From CAZRHH01 sp964599885 (GTDB taxonomy: Bacteria; Chloroflexota; Dehalococcoidia; DSTF01; JACRBR01), in assembly GCA_964599885.1 (NCBI GenBank), contig CAZRHH010000081.1:1-13567 (forward strand): a stretch of 13,567 bases of DNA, given 5' to 3'. Numbering within the stretch: the first letter of the stretch is position 1; the number at the start of each line of letters is the position of its first letter. Positions 12,320 to 13,567 of the stretch are shown in pieces. The translations under genes and the position numbers were made by a program. The notes beneath the pieces were generated by a model, which saw only the letters and a program-made list of their open reading frames with translations, had not been told where the DNA came from and searched no databases.

Positions 12320-13567
12320 CTACGGCGGGAACGCCGCCGTCATCAGCGTGTCGCCGTTGAGGACGTACAGCGTGCCGGTGCCCTCGTCGACGGCGACGGC
12401 GCGCAGATCCGTGAACGCCGGGCTGACGATCTGTCGCAGGAACGCGCCTTCCGCCGACGCGACGACGATGCGTTTGTTCGCGCGGTCCGCGACAACGAGG
12501 CGATTCGATCCCGGCAGCACCGAGAGCGACGCCGGCGACATCAGCGGCCGGTCGATGCCGGCGAGCGGGAAGTCTGTCTCCGCTTTGCCGACGAAGCGGC
12601 GAATGCCAAGCTCGGTGTCGAGCACGTACACGTCCTGCCCCACGGCGAGTTCCGTCGCGTTCGTCAGCGTCGCGTTGTCGAGCAATCCCGTGCGTTCGCT
12701 GTCGAAGCCGCCCTGTCCGGGCAGGTAGCGCCACACCTGGTTGCCATCGACATCGAGCAAGTACAGATTGCCGCCCGTCGCCGTGATCGCGTCGAGCGAC
12801 GCCCAGCCGTCGGCGCCGCGGATCGTCAGCGGCAGCGCGCCCCGATCGGGAAAGTAGGCGAACGCCTGACGCTGCTCGTCGAGCACCATCAGGCTCTGCG
12901 TCTGTTCCGACCAGGCGATCTGCATCGGCTGTCCGGCCGTGACGAAGCCTGCGGGTTCGCCCTCCGCCAGAATCGTCTCCGGCGCCGTGCTGCCGTCGAG
13001 CGGCATGCGCAGCACGCGCCGTCCCTTCGCGTCGAGCAGATATGCCTGCCCGGCGCCCGTCACCGTGTGCGTGATCGAGAGCGAGCCGGTGACAACCTGC
13101 GCCAGATCGGCGATCGGCGTGAAGTCGCGGACTTCGTACACGGCGTCGAGCACACCGAGCGCGGATGCGACATCGCCCTGCAGCGCGATCAGCTCCCCGT
13201 TGTCGTCGTGGATCTTCGCCGCGTCGTCGAGGTTGACCTGCGCTTCTCCGAGCAATTGGCGCTTGAGGCCGGCGTCGCCGATCGCCTGCGCGCGCGCGTT
13301 CGACGAGCGCGCGTCGGCGAGCAGCGTGACGAACTTGTCCTCGCGGCTCTCCGCCACCGAGCGCGGCAGCTGCCACCAGACGAGCCCGCCCAGCACGACC
13401 AGCGCCAGCACGGCGACGAGCAGCAATCGCGGAATCTGAAGCTGCGGAAGCTGGATATTGCCCGTCGTGCGCTTGTAGCGCGGCGTCGCGTTGTCGCCGC
13501 GCAGCCGCACGCCCGTCGCCGCGGACGGCGCCGTCGACGCCGCGATCTCGGCGACCTGCTCGACCAG
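12320..13567 (-). CDS. Single-pass membrane protein with C-terminal beta-propeller-like domain (5' end beyond the right edge)
   Basis: The frame is open to the window edge, giving 415 codons of the C-terminal part. A GTG at 13510 is possible, but in-frame codons continue above it (LVEQVAEIAAS), so the gene is probably longer. A basic linker (RYKRTTG) precedes one transmembrane helix, RLLLVAVLALVVLGGLVWW. Next is a helical stretch rich in Ala, Asp and Gln (REDKFVTLLADARSSNARAQ), probably a stalk. Repeats of the NHL/propeller type follow: AYLLDAKGRRVLRMPLDG, SLMVLDEQRQAFAYFPD, NLYLLDVDGNQVWRYLPG, DVYVLDTELGIRRFVG, RLVVADRANKRIVVAS and TLYVLNGDTLMTAAFPP at the end. An extracytoplasmic sensor or ligand-binding propeller joined to a cytoplasmic N-terminal domain is a reasonable inference, as in mycobacterial PknD; the N-terminal domain cannot be seen. 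Confidence 0.75.
   Translation of the reverse strand: MVEQVAEIAASTAPSAATGVRLRGDNATPRYKRTTGNIQLPQLQIPRLLLVAVLALVVLGGLVWWQLPRSVAESREDKFVTLLADARSSNARAQAIGDAGLKRQLLGEAQVNLDDAAKIHDDNGELIALQGDVASALGVLDAVYEVRDFTPIADLAQVVTGSLSITHTVTGAGQAYLLDAKGRRVLRMPLDGSTAPETILAEGEPAGFVTAGQPMQIAWSEQTQSLMVLDEQRQAFAYFPDRGALPLTIRGADGWASLDAITATGGNLYLLDVDGNQVWRYLPGQGGFDSERTGLLDNATLTNATELAVGQDVYVLDTELGIRRFVGKAETDFPLAGIDRPLMSPASLSVLPGSNRLVVADRANKRIVVASAEGAFLRQIVSPAFTDLRAVAVDEGTGTLYVLNGDTLMTAAFPP

Noticed and set aside
12258..12728. Plus-strand frame beginning PLCLCASVVK
   Set aside because: The start is the CACAGAGG module read in reverse, a common source of spurious frames, and the rest is antisense to the propeller gene.
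12033..13376. 447-codon minus-strand frame overlapping the propeller gene
   Set aside because: It is out of frame with the propeller gene, which has a transmembrane helix and regular repeats. This frame is Arg/Ala-rich and also runs through the non-coding repeat island.

Overview
This 13.6-kb window is high-GC chromosomal DNA with strongly GC-biased third codon positions in the genes read here, GTG starts on some genes, and short or absent leaders. The gene families and the style of the intergenic repeats (CACAGAGG modules, short tandem repeats) suggest an uncultured Chloroflexota-type bacterium. This is an inference without marker-gene proof. I see no tRNA, rRNA, CRISPR array, prophage or transposase gene.

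Region 1 (1-5367, all minus strand) is housekeeping. In transcription order it holds a cysteine desulfurase, an unrecognised 259-residue protein, a peptidyl-tRNA hydrolase (Pth) homologue that overlaps it by 4 nt, a doubtful 71-codon gene, and the first 753 codons of the transcription-repair coupling factor Mfd, which runs off the left edge. The Pth homologue is unusual: the family's catalytic histidine is an arginine, and a conserved His-Asn pair is Gln-Lys. mfd has its own candidate promoter and a leader with overlapping inverted repeats.

Region 2 (5612-9043) holds a plus-strand secreted lipoprotein of the PQQ-type glucose/sorbosone dehydrogenase family. It converges on two minus-strand SAM-dependent methyltransferases of unrelated subfamilies: one with an N-terminal winged-helix-like domain, the other with the glycine-poor VLDLMSS motif.

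Region 3 (9206-11735, plus strand) begins with two tandem paralogous genes for small four-helix membrane proteins that I cannot assign to any family. They share a Cys/His-rich N-terminus and a CCRPAYQ motif before the last helix, and they are the best candidate here for something undescribed. A pterin-4a-carbinolamine dehydratase and a DedA-family membrane protein follow.

Region 4 (11736-12319) is a non-coding repeat island. It contains an inverted pair of CACAGAGG-rich modules about 540 bp apart, a hairpin, three and a half copies of a roughly 51-bp direct repeat, and a small GGAGC hairpin.

Region 5 (12320-13567, minus strand) is the C-terminal part of a single-pass membrane protein with an extracytoplasmic beta-propeller-like domain; its N-terminus lies beyond the right edge.

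The genes do not form one pathway. The likely transcription units are the desulfurase/unknown/pth cluster, mfd alone, the paralogue pair, and the dehydratase-dedA pair.
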